In this document: positions 6,248-13,662 of the stretch, piece by piece
Layout of the letters: each line of letters starts with the position of its first letter
Position numbering within the stretch: position 1 is the first letter of the stretch
NCBI GenBank assembly: GCA_018065295.1
Contig: JAGHTQ010000022.1
Coordinates: forward strand, 1 to 19,506
Direction of reading: 5' to 3'
DNA: 19,506 nucleotides
From: Candidatus Colimonas fimequi
GTDB taxonomy: Bacteria; Bacillota; Clostridia; Peptostreptococcales; Anaerovoracaceae
Translations under genes and position numbers: made by a program
Notes under the pieces: model-generated
Told to the model about the DNA's origin: nothing
The model's input: only the letters and a program-made list of their open reading frames with translations
Database searches by the model: none

Positions 6248-7180
6248 ATGAAATTAATCTGGATTGAAACAGAAGAATTAGCGCGTCAAGAGTCTATGGC
6301 AAGCCTTGGACAGTGCCTTGTACAGACAGATGACGGTCAGGAAAAATACATATCAGTTATCAGAAATAATGACGAAGAAGATAGCTGGAATTTCGCTATC
6401 TCAAACATCAGCGTTATTCCTCTCAGCGAAGATGAAATCGCTGATAAAGAAGCCTGGGGAGAAGAAATTCCAGAGCTTATTTATGAGTTTGAAACAGGTG
6501 ATTTCGCCGCTGCAAGAAACAATGAATTCGGCATCTATTTCCTGCTTAATTACCTTCTGGTTGTAGCAGAAACAGAAGGTCTTGATGAGAATGACGACAC
6601 TCTGATAGATCGCATTTGCGATCTGCTTACTAACGCTCCTGACGAGACAATGATTAAGCTTCTCAAGAGCGCAGAGAACAGCAGCTATGTATCATTCATG
6701 AAGGCTGCAGTTAAGCTGGATGACCTGGCATATGTCAACAGATACATCAGAGAGTTTAAGATTGACGACAGAGGCCCGGGAAGAATTCTCGATTTCGACC
6801 CATCACCACGTGTTCGCAAGTTAGTAGAAGAATATGGCGGAATTGGTGAAGTGGAAGACCTTGATTACAAGGAGATTAGAGATAAAATCAGAGAGTTTAA
6901 CAAGGCTAGAGACTGGGAGAAATTCCACACTCCAGAGAATCTGGCCAAGTCAATTTCTATTGAGTCTGCAGAGCTTCTTGAATGCTTCCAGTGGACTGAC
7001 AAGGCAGATAGAAGAGCTGTCGCTGATGAACTGGCAGACGTAATGATGTATTGCCTTATGATGGCCGATAGAATGAACCTTGACATGAAGAAAGAAATGC
7101 TTCGCAAGATGGCAGAAAATGGCGCTAAATACCCGGTTAAGAAGGCTAAGGGAAACAGCGCGAAATACACTAAATTATAG
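6248..7180 (+). CDS. MazG-like nucleotide pyrophosphohydrolase with a long unrecognised N-terminal region
   Basis: The C-terminal 105 residues (about 205-310) form a MazG-like/dCTPase-type all-alpha NTP pyrophosphohydrolase domain. It has REFNKARDW at its start and the metal-binding pairs E239/E242 (ESAELLE) and E261/D264 (ELADV), all intact. Such enzymes cleave nucleoside triphosphates to monophosphate and pyrophosphate. The first 200 residues are not recognised: a possible small beta domain (residues 1-60), then acidic helical segments, some like helical repeats (FMKAAVKLDDLAYVNRYIREF). A standalone MazG-like protein is usually only about 100-120 residues, so this is an unusual architecture. 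AGAGG lies nine bases before the ATG. It is the last gene of the carbonic anhydrase cluster, followed by a terminator at 7260. The nucleotide substrate is unknown. Confidence 0.82.
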   Translation: MKLIWIETEELARQESMASLGQCLVQTDDGQEKYISVIRNNDEEDSWNFAISNISVIPLSEDEIADKEAWGEEIPELIYEFETGDFAAARNNEFGIYFLLNYLLVVAETEGLDENDDTLIDRICDLLTNAPDETMIKLLKSAENSSYVSFMKAAVKLDDLAYVNRYIREFKIDDRGPGRILDFDPSPRVRKLVEEYGGIGEVEDLDYKEIRDKIREFNKARDWEKFHTPENLAKSISIESAELLECFQWTDKADRRAVADELADVMMYCLMMADRMNLDMKKEMLRKMAENGAKYPVKKAKGNSAKYTKL

Positions 7181-7207
7181 ATTAAATTTGGGTTAAAAGT
7201 AATCACA

Positions 7208-7224
7208 GGTAATCACTGATTACC
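7208..7224. repeat. 17-bp perfect palindrome after the MazG-like gene
   Basis: GGTAATCA (7208-7215) and TGATTACC (7217-7224) are exact reverse complements around a single C. A further direct copy of GTAATCAC lies at 7199-7206, overlapping in phase. No U-tract follows. It abuts the upstream copy of the 14-bp glgP operator candidate (7225-7238). It may be a regulator site or part of the 3' untranslated RNA. Confidence 0.5.
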
Positions 7225-7238
7225 TACATAATAATGCA
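7225..7238. promoter_or_regulatory. Upstream copy of the glgP-promoter palindrome
   Basis: TACATAATAATGCA here matches the reverse complement of 7328-7341 (TGCATAATAATGCA) at 13 of 14 bases. It lies about 103 bases upstream of that site, on the other side of the terminator. The pair may be an operator and its auxiliary. No regulator gene is present to support it directly. Confidence 0.45.
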
Positions 7239-7259
7239 CGTAAATAATGGGTAAAAAAC

Positions 7260-7291
7260 AAGGGTTTCAAGAGGTTTTGAAGCCCTTTTTT
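7260..7291 (+). terminator. Rho-independent terminator of the carbonic anhydrase-MazG cluster
   Basis: GGGTTTCAA (7262-7270) pairs with TTGAAGCCC (7277-7285), with one G-U pair; the flanking AA and TT extend the stem. A run of six or more T follows. It closes the upstream operon and separates it from the glycogen operon. Confidence 0.88.
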
Positions 7292-7293
7292 AT

Positions 7294-7322
7294 TGGTAAA
7301 AAAGGTGAATTTGTGATAGAAT
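7294..7322 (+). promoter_or_regulatory. Promoter of the glycogen operon (extended -10)
   Basis: TTGGTA (7294-7299) and TAGAAT (7317-7322) are 17 bases apart, and TGA precedes the -10, giving an extended TGn element. The start point should fall near 7329. The leader of glgP would be about 118 bases long. Confidence 0.65.
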
Positions 7323-7327
7323 AAATT

Positions 7328-7341
7328 TGCATTATTATGCA
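7328..7341. promoter_or_regulatory. Candidate operator at the glycogen-operon start point
   Basis: TGCAT and ATGCA form an inverted repeat around TATT, starting six bases after the predicted -10. Position over the start point fits a repressor site. A near-identical copy lies at 7225-7238. The binding protein is not identified. Confidence 0.5.
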
Positions 7342-7446
7342 CATTTTTTGAACTGATAAAATCCTCGCGAATGAGCGGTAATGTTTTGCGAAATATAGCC
7401 CGCTGAATCCGTGGAAACAATATTAAAAGATAGGTGGTAAATAGAA

Positions 7447-9867
7447 ATGGTTATGACAAAAGACGAATTTATTACGCAGTACAAGGAGTCAATTCAGAAC
7501 ACTTTCCTGCGTCCAATAGATTCATGTAACGACAGAGAGAAGTACACAGCTCTCATTAAGATGATTCGTAAGCTGGCTGCAGGAATCCGTAGAAATCCTA
7601 CAGAAGATAGCAGAGCAATGGGTAACAAGAAGGTTTACTATTTCTCAATGGAATTCCTTATTGGTAAGCTCCTTGAGAATTACCTTATCAATCTGGGCAT
7701 TAGAGACGTTGTTGCTGAAGGTTTAGCAGAACTTGGCGAAGATCTTGAAACATACATCCAGATGGAACCAGACCCAAGCCTTGGTAACGGTGGTCTTGGT
7801 AGACTGGCAGCATGCTTCCTGGATTCAATGGCAGCAGTTGGTGTTGCTGGTGATGGTATGGGCCTGAGATATCACTTCGGTCTTTTCAGACAGAAGATAG
7901 TTGATGGTTATCAGGTTGAAGAACCAGACAACTGGCTCGACTATGAATATCCATGGGAAAGAGCTAAGCCATCTAAGGCTATCACAGTAAACTTCGGCGG
8001 TAAGGTTGAGAGAACTTTCGTTGATGGCAAGATGGAATTCAAGTATGTAGACTGCACAAGAGTAAGAGCAATCCCTTATGATGTTCCAGTTGTTGGTTTC
8101 GGTGGTAACGACGTTAACCAGCTGCACCTGTGGGATGCACAGCTTGAATGCGAAACATTAGACATGGCTTCATTTAACGCTGGTGACTACGCTAGAGCAA
8201 TGAAGGACAAGTGCGAAGTTGAAGCTATCACAAGCCTGCTTTATCCAGACGATAGCAACGGTATGGGTAGAAGACTTAGACTGAGACAGGAATACTTCCT
8301 GGTAGCAGCGGGTATTGGTGCAATCGTTAACGAATATGTAGCTAAGTACGGTCATGATGAGTGGGATAAGCTTCCAGAGAGAATCTCAATCCACACTAAC
8401 GATACACACCCAACATTCTGTATTCCAGAACTCATGAGAATCCTCATGGACGACGAGAAGCTGGAATGGGAAGATGCATGGGACATCGTAACTAAGACTG
8501 TATCATTCACAAACCATACAGTACTTCCAGAAGCACTGGAGAAGTGGTCAATTCCAGAAGTTAAGGATCTGGTACCACGTGTTTACATGATCATCGAAGA
8601 AATCAACAGAAGATGGCAGGATAGTCTTGATAAGACTGCTCCTGATTACATGGAAGTTGCTAGAGCAACAACACCACTTTGGGATAACCAGGTAAGAATG
8701 GCTAATCTGTCAGTAATCGGCAGCCACAAGGTAAACGGTGTATCAGCTCTGCACAGTGACATCCTCACTAAGACAGTATTCAAGGAATTCTTCAAGCTGA
8801 ACCCTGAGAAGTTCAACAACAAGACAAACGGCATCAGCCAGAGAAGATTCCTTATCCAGGCTAACCCATCACTCACTCAGCTTGTTGATGAGAAGATTGG
8901 TAATGGTTGGCAGAGCAACATGGAAGAAATCGCAGCATTCGAACAGTTCAAGGCAGATCCAGTAGTACTGGAGCAGCTGGCAGCATCAAAGAGAGCTAAC
9001 AAGGTTAGACTGGCAGAATATGTTAAGAAGCATCAGGGTATCGATATCGATCCAGATTCAGTATTTGACGTACAGGTTAAGAGAATTCACGCTTACAAGA
9101 GACAGCTGCTTAACGCACTGAAGATTTTAAACCTCTACAACCAGCTGAAGGAGAACCCAGATCTTCCAATAAACAACTACACATTCATCATTGCCGGTAA
9201 GGCAGCACAGGGCTATGCATTTGCTAAGGAAGTTATCAAGTTTATCAACAGCTTAGCAGATCTGATTAACAACGATGCTGACATTAACGGCAAGATCAAG
9301 GTTGTATTCATCGAGAACTTCTGCGTATCAAACGCACAGCTGATTTACCCAGCAGCAGATATCAGTGAACAGATTTCAACAGCTGGTAAGGAAGCAAGTG
9401 GTACAGGTAACATGAAGTGCATGATGAACGGTGCTATCACACTGGGAACTATGGACGGCGCTAACGTTGAGATTAACCAGCTCGTTGGTTATGACAACAT
9501 GTCAATCTTCGGTCTTACATCAGACCAGACTCAGCACTTCTATGATTACGGTGGCTATTCTTCAAAGGCAACTTGCAAGAACGACGAACGTCTCGTTAAG
9601 ATGATGAACCAGCTTATCGACGGAACATTCGAACCAAGCGGTTGCAACTTCTGGGGAATCTACGATGCACTGATGACATACAATGACGAGTTCTTCGTAC
9701 TCGAAGACTTCGATGCTTATAACAAGGCATGGTTAGAACTCGATAGAATATACAATGACAAGACTCGTTGGGGAGAAATGTCCCTGACAAACATTGCTAG
9801 ATCAGCATTCTTCTCAAGTGATAGAACTATCAGAGAATACGCTGAAGATATCTGGCACACTCGTTAA
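7447..9867 (+). CDS. glgP: Glycogen/maltodextrin phosphorylase (GT35)
   Basis: This 806-residue cytosolic enzyme removes glucose from non-reducing ends of glycogen or maltodextrin with inorganic phosphate, giving glucose-1-phosphate. Family motifs run in order: YFSMEFLIGKLLENYLINLG near the N-terminus, EPDPSLGNGGLGRLAACFLDS, IHTNDTHPTFCIPELMRILMD, VKRIHAYKRQLLN, and the PLP site GTGNMKCMMNGAITLGTMDG with the cofactor lysine at K657. Length matches bacterial phosphorylases. The start at 7447 is preferred over the in-frame ATG at 7453 because AGGTGG lies nine bases before it. It is the first gene of the operon, behind a promoter and operator candidate. Biased codons (AGA for arginine, few rare codons) suggest strong expression. 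Product glucose-1-phosphate feeds the mutase at the operon's end or GlgC. Confidence 0.96.
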   Translation: MVMTKDEFITQYKESIQNTFLRPIDSCNDREKYTALIKMIRKLAAGIRRNPTEDSRAMGNKKVYYFSMEFLIGKLLENYLINLGIRDVVAEGLAELGEDLETYIQMEPDPSLGNGGLGRLAACFLDSMAAVGVAGDGMGLRYHFGLFRQKIVDGYQVEEPDNWLDYEYPWERAKPSKAITVNFGGKVERTFVDGKMEFKYVDCTRVRAIPYDVPVVGFGGNDVNQLHLWDAQLECETLDMASFNAGDYARAMKDKCEVEAITSLLYPDDSNGMGRRLRLRQEYFLVAAGIGAIVNEYVAKYGHDEWDKLPERISIHTNDTHPTFCIPELMRILMDDEKLEWEDAWDIVTKTVSFTNHTVLPEALEKWSIPEVKDLVPRVYMIIEEINRRWQDSLDKTAPDYMEVARATTPLWDNQVRMANLSVIGSHKVNGVSALHSDILTKTVFKEFFKLNPEKFNNKTNGISQRRFLIQANPSLTQLVDEKIGNGWQSNMEEIAAFEQFKADPVVLEQLAASKRANKVRLAEYVKKHQGIDIDPDSVFDVQVKRIHAYKRQLLNALKILNLYNQLKENPDLPINNYTFIIAGKAAQGYAFAKEVIKFINSLADLINNDADINGKIKVVFIENFCVSNAQLIYPAADISEQISTAGKEASGTGNMKCMMNGAITLGTMDGANVEINQLVGYDNMSIFGLTSDQTQHFYDYGGYSSKATCKNDERLVKMMNQLIDGTFEPSGCNFWGIYDALMTYNDEFFVLEDFDAYNKAWLELDRIYNDKTRWGEMSLTNIARSAFFSSDRTIREYAEDIWHTR

Positions 9868-9932
9868 GCAATTTAAGGATTAAGGCGAAGTATTAAGAGT
9901 AATTTGAGGAAATTTTTTAGAAGGAGGCAGAC

Positions 9933-11063
9933 ATGAAGAGTAAGAAATGTGTTGCAATGCTGCTTGCAGGCGGACAGGGTAGTAGATTAGGTCTTCTGAC
10001 TAAGAGCATTGCTAAACCAGCGGTGTCATTTGGGGGTAAATATAGAATCATCGACTTCGGATTATCAAACTGTGTTAATTCAGGTATTGACACAGTAGGT
10101 ATTCTCGTACAGTACAAGCCACTGGTTCTGAGCAAGTACGTTAGCACAGGTGCAGCTTGGGATTTAGACGTTGCTGAAGGCGGAGTATATATTCTTCCAC
10201 CATACGCTAGCCAGACTGGCGGCGAATGGTATCAGGGTACTGCCGACGCTATTTATCACAACGTAGACTTCATCGACATGTATTCACCAGAAAACGTTCT
10301 GATTCTTTCAGGTGACCACATCTACAAGATGGACTACAACAAGATGCTCACACATCATGAAGAAACTAACTCAGATCTTACTGTATCTGTAATCGAAGTT
10401 CCAATGGAAGAAGCAAGCAGATTCGGTATCATGACATGTGATGGTGAAGACAATATCGTTAAGTTCACAGAGAAGCCGGCGGAACCAGACAGTAACCTGG
10501 CTTCAATGGGTATCTACATCTTCTCATGGCCAGTTCTCAAGAAGGCTCTTCTTGAAGACCATGACGATGCTGATTCAGAACACGACTTCGGTAAGAACAT
10601 CATTCCTAAGCTCCTGGCTGAAGACAAGAAGCTTACAGCTTACAGATTCAAGGGATACTGGAAGGACGTTGGTACAGTAGACAGCTACTATGAGAGCCAG
10701 ATGGATCTGATGAATGACGAAGTATACGTTGGTGCATTCAGCACACACGAAAGAGTTTTCTCAAACAACAATACATATCCACCACTCACAATCGGACCAG
10801 AAGGTCATGCAGAAGAATCATTAATCTGTAATGGCTGCCAGGTTAACGGCGTTGTTAAGAACTCAATCCTGGGTTCAGGTGTTGTGGTAGAAGCAGGAAC
10901 AGTAATTGAAGATTCAATTATCCTGCCAGATTCACACATCGGTAGTGATTGCAAGATTACTAGAGCAATCATTAACGAAGGTGTAACTGTTGAAGATGAT
11001 GAAGTTATCGGCGAAGAAGACGGTGAAATTATCGTTTACGGCGAAGCTCATCTGTCAATTTAG
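9933..11063 (+). CDS. glgC: Glucose-1-phosphate adenylyltransferase (ADP-glucose pyrophosphorylase), catalytic subunit
   Basis: This 376-residue enzyme makes ADP-glucose and pyrophosphate from ATP and glucose-1-phosphate, the committed step of glycogen synthesis. The nucleotidyltransferase motif AGGQGSRL (residues 12-19) and KPAVSFGGKYRIIDF (28-42) are intact, as are D128 in SGDHIYKMDY, the sugar-phosphate EKP (180-182) and GYWKDVGTVDSYY. The C-terminal third carries left-handed beta-helix hexapeptide repeats, for example GSGVVVEAGTVIEDSIILPDS. It is followed by glgD, whose product lacks catalytic residues; in several Bacillota GlgC and GlgD form a heterotetramer with higher activity. AGAAGGAGG lies before the ATG. 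The gap to glgP is 65 bases with no terminator, so it shares the glgP transcript. Confidence 0.96.
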   Translation: MKSKKCVAMLLAGGQGSRLGLLTKSIAKPAVSFGGKYRIIDFGLSNCVNSGIDTVGILVQYKPLVLSKYVSTGAAWDLDVAEGGVYILPPYASQTGGEWYQGTADAIYHNVDFIDMYSPENVLILSGDHIYKMDYNKMLTHHEETNSDLTVSVIEVPMEEASRFGIMTCDGEDNIVKFTEKPAEPDSNLASMGIYIFSWPVLKKALLEDHDDADSEHDFGKNIIPKLLAEDKKLTAYRFKGYWKDVGTVDSYYESQMDLMNDEVYVGAFSTHERVFSNNNTYPPLTIGPEGHAEESLICNGCQVNGVVKNSILGSGVVVEAGTVIEDSIILPDSHIGSDCKITRAIINEGVTVEDDEVIGEEDGEIIVYGEAHLSI

Positions 11064-11080
11064 GAAGGAGGATGCACGAA

Positions 11081-12184
11081 ATGAACATGAAGACAATTGG
11101 TATCGTTTCAGCTAATTATGTAAGTGGCAATTTTGGCGAACTGACAAACAAGAGAACTCTGGCATCAATTCCATTCGGTGGAAGATACAGACTTATCGAC
11201 TTCGCTCTTTCCAATATGACAAACTCAGGAATTAAGACTGTAGGCGTTATCGCTCCATATAACTCGGGCTCACTCATCGACCATATCGGCGTTGGTAAGC
11301 CTTGGTCACTGGACCGTAAGACTGGCGGACTGTTCGTAATGCCAGGTTCAATCTTCGGTGTAACTCTTACTGGCAACCGTTTCCTCATGAGAGACATTGC
11401 TGCTAACAAGTCATTCCTGGAGATGGATGATGCAGATTATGTTGTAGTTACTGGATCAAGTGATGTTTGCAACATTGACTACACTCCAATTATTGAAGCG
11501 CACGCAGAATCAGGCAATCCTATTACTATCGTAACTAAGAAGGTTGATAATGCAGAAGATTATCGTGGCTTCTTCGTAACAAAGGACGGCAACGGCAAGG
11601 TAACTGAGATGGTTACTCACGCTGAGAGAACTGCTGACTACTTCATGGACTGCTTCGTAATCGACAGAAAGTTCATGATCGAATTCATCAACTGGTTCGG
11701 CGCACTGGATTACATGGACGTTATGGACATCGTATCTCAGAACCTGAAGACTATTTCAGTTGGTTCATATGAATTCAAGGGATATTTCGGTAAGATTAGC
11801 AATCTGAATGATTACTTCAAGGTAAACATGCAGCTTCTTGATCCTAAGGTTATGAACGAAGTATTCGGTTCAGACAGAACTATCTGGACTAAGGTTCAGG
11901 ACGAAGCTCCAGCAGGATTCAAGCCTGGCTCAAATGTTAGAAATTCACTGGTTGCAGCTGGCTGCGAAATCGAAGGCACAGTTGAGAACAGTATCATCTT
12001 CAGATCAACTAAGGTAGCTAAGGGTGCTGTTGTTAAGAACAGTATCATCCTTCAGCATGGTGACATTAAGAAGAGCGTTAAGATTGACAAGGCTATCCTT
12101 GATAAGTATGTAACAGTTAATGAAGGCGTACAGATTACAGGAGGAGAAGCACCAATCGTAATTGGTAAGAGCAAGTCAATCTAA
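11081..12184 (+). CDS. glgD: GlgD, non-catalytic ADP-glucose pyrophosphorylase-like subunit
   Basis: This GlgC paralogue of 367 residues keeps the fold (FGGRYRLIDFALSN, GGLFVMPGS, FKGYFGKISNLNDYF, a C-terminal beta-helix). The N-terminal AGGQGSRL is replaced by SANYVSGNFGEL, the SGDH aspartate motif by SSDVCNID, and no EKP motif is seen. It should therefore be regulatory or structural, partnering GlgC. I place the start at 11081: an ATG at 11072 is in frame but touches the AAGGAGG at 11065-11071, leaving no spacing, whereas 11081 is nine bases away. A third in-frame ATG is at 11087. The ribosome binding site directly follows the glgC stop (11061-11063), implying coupled translation and balanced subunit amounts. 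Confidence 0.93.
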   Translation: MNMKTIGIVSANYVSGNFGELTNKRTLASIPFGGRYRLIDFALSNMTNSGIKTVGVIAPYNSGSLIDHIGVGKPWSLDRKTGGLFVMPGSIFGVTLTGNRFLMRDIAANKSFLEMDDADYVVVTGSSDVCNIDYTPIIEAHAESGNPITIVTKKVDNAEDYRGFFVTKDGNGKVTEMVTHAERTADYFMDCFVIDRKFMIEFINWFGALDYMDVMDIVSQNLKTISVGSYEFKGYFGKISNLNDYFKVNMQLLDPKVMNEVFGSDRTIWTKVQDEAPAGFKPGSNVRNSLVAAGCEIEGTVENSIIFRSTKVAKGAVVKNSIILQHGDIKKSVKIDKAILDKYVTVNEGVQITGGEAPIVIGKSKSI

Positions 12185-12216
12185 CCTTCTTTGAGAATAG
12201 AAGAGGTGTATTTTTT

Positions 12217-13659
12217 ATGAAAAAGCAGATTTTATTTACCGCTTTTGAAGCGGCTCCATTTATTAAAACTGGTGGACTTGGAGATGTAGCAGGATCACTT
12301 CCTGCTGCTATCAAGTCACCTGACTATGATATCAGAGTAATGCTTCCACTTCTGAGCAAGATTCCTCAGGAGTATAAGGACAAGATGAAGTTCGTATGTG
12401 ACTACGAAGTACCTCTTGGCTGGAGAAACATCTATTGTGGTCTCTTCAGAATGAGAAAGGGCGGAGTAACATATTACTTCCTGGATAATGAGTATTACTT
12501 CCACAGAGATCAGGTTTATGGTGAATTTGATGATGGCGAACGTGTTGCGTTCTTCTCCAAGGCTTGCCTTGAAACACTCAGATATATCAATGGATTCGAT
12601 CCTGATATCATCCACACTAATGACTGGCATACAGCTTTGATTCCTGTATTCCTTCATGAACACTACAGAGGAATCGAAGAATTCCAGAAGATTAAGACTG
12701 TATTCACAATCCACAATCTTCAGTTCCAGGGTAAGTACGACAAGAACATCATCGGCGATATCCTGGGTCTGGTAGGAACTCCAGCACATGCTCAGTTAAT
12801 GGACGGCGAAGCTTGCAACTATCTTCAGGCTGCAGTAATCTACAGCGATATGGTTACAACAGTAAGCCCTACTTATGCTGAGAATATCTGCACTCCAGAA
12901 TACGGCGAAGGCCTCGAAGGACTCTTCAATGCATGCAGATACAAGCTGAGAGGTATCGTCAACGGTATCGATTACAAGGAATACAACCCAGCAACAGATA
13001 AGGCTATTGCTAAGAAGTACAGCGCTAAGAAGCTTGAAGACAAGAAGGCTAACAAGGCTGCACTTCAGGAACAGTTAGGTCTTCCTGTTGATGATAGTGT
13101 TCCACTCTTCGCTATCGTTTCAAGACTGACATCACAGAAGGGCATGGATTTCGTAGACGATCTTATGTCAACATTCGCTTCACAGAATATGCAGCTTGCT
13201 ATTCTGGGTACAGGCGACAAGAAGTTCGAATACGACTTCACAGAATCAGCTAAGGCATATCCTGATAAGATTAGCGCTAGCATTAAGTTCAGCGAACCAT
13301 TATCAAGACTGTTCTACGCTGGAGCTGACTGCTTCATGATGCCATCTGTATTTGAACCATGCGGACTGGCTCAGATGATGTCAATGAGATATGGAACACT
13401 TCCACTTGTTCGTAAGACTGGCGGTCTTAAGGACACAGTTAAGGGCTTCTGGGATTACAACGAAGAAGCTAACGGTTTCTCATTTGAAGATGCTGACACT
13501 AACGGTCTCTATGTGACTGTAATGCAGGCTCTCGATATGTGGGAAAACAACCCAGAAATGTGGGCAAAACTTCAGCAGAATGGGCTGGAAGTTGATTTCA
13601 GCTGGGCAATTCCTGCAGAGGAATACAAGACAATGTACGATGAAATGATTGGCGAATAA
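12217..13659 (+). CDS. glgA: Glycogen synthase (GT5, ADP-glucose dependent)
   Basis: This 480-residue glycosyltransferase transfers glucose from ADP-glucose to the non-reducing end of an alpha-1,4-glucan. The signature KTGGL (K17-L21) followed by GDVAGSLP is present, with HTNDWHTALIPVF and TIHNLQFQGKY in the N-terminal Rossmann domain. The C-terminal domain has VNGIDYKEYNP, SRLTSQKG and the catalytic E380 in FEPCGLAQMMSMRYGTLP, followed by a second KTGGL. Length is exactly usual for bacterial GlgA. AGAGGTG lies nine bases before the ATG. Only three bases separate its stop from the fusion gene downstream, so translation of the two is probably coupled. It works directly after GlgC/GlgD. Confidence 0.97.
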   Translation: MKKQILFTAFEAAPFIKTGGLGDVAGSLPAAIKSPDYDIRVMLPLLSKIPQEYKDKMKFVCDYEVPLGWRNIYCGLFRMRKGGVTYYFLDNEYYFHRDQVYGEFDDGERVAFFSKACLETLRYINGFDPDIIHTNDWHTALIPVFLHEHYRGIEEFQKIKTVFTIHNLQFQGKYDKNIIGDILGLVGTPAHAQLMDGEACNYLQAAVIYSDMVTTVSPTYAENICTPEYGEGLEGLFNACRYKLRGIVNGIDYKEYNPATDKAIAKKYSAKKLEDKKANKAALQEQLGLPVDDSVPLFAIVSRLTSQKGMDFVDDLMSTFASQNMQLAILGTGDKKFEYDFTESAKAYPDKISASIKFSEPLSRLFYAGADCFMMPSVFEPCGLAQMMSMRYGTLPLVRKTGGLKDTVKGFWDYNEEANGFSFEDADTNGLYVTVMQALDMWENNPEMWAKLQQNGLEVDFSWAIPAEEYKTMYDEMIGE

Positions 13660-13662
13660 TTA

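Noticed and set aside
7363..7430. Riboswitch in the glgP leader
   Set aside because: Only a 5-bp pairing (AGCGG with CCGCT) is evident over a 20-base loop, and no known riboswitch core is recognised.
11072..11080. ATG at 11072 as the glgD start
   Set aside because: It directly touches the AAGGAGG ribosome site, leaving no spacing; ATG 11081 has nine bases and aligns with the GlgD N-terminus.
12316..12789. 157-residue minus-strand frame inside glgA
   Set aside because: It is antisense to a highly conserved gene and its composition reflects the complementary strand; no ribosome site. The same holds for the long antisense frame at 16270-16773 within the fusion.
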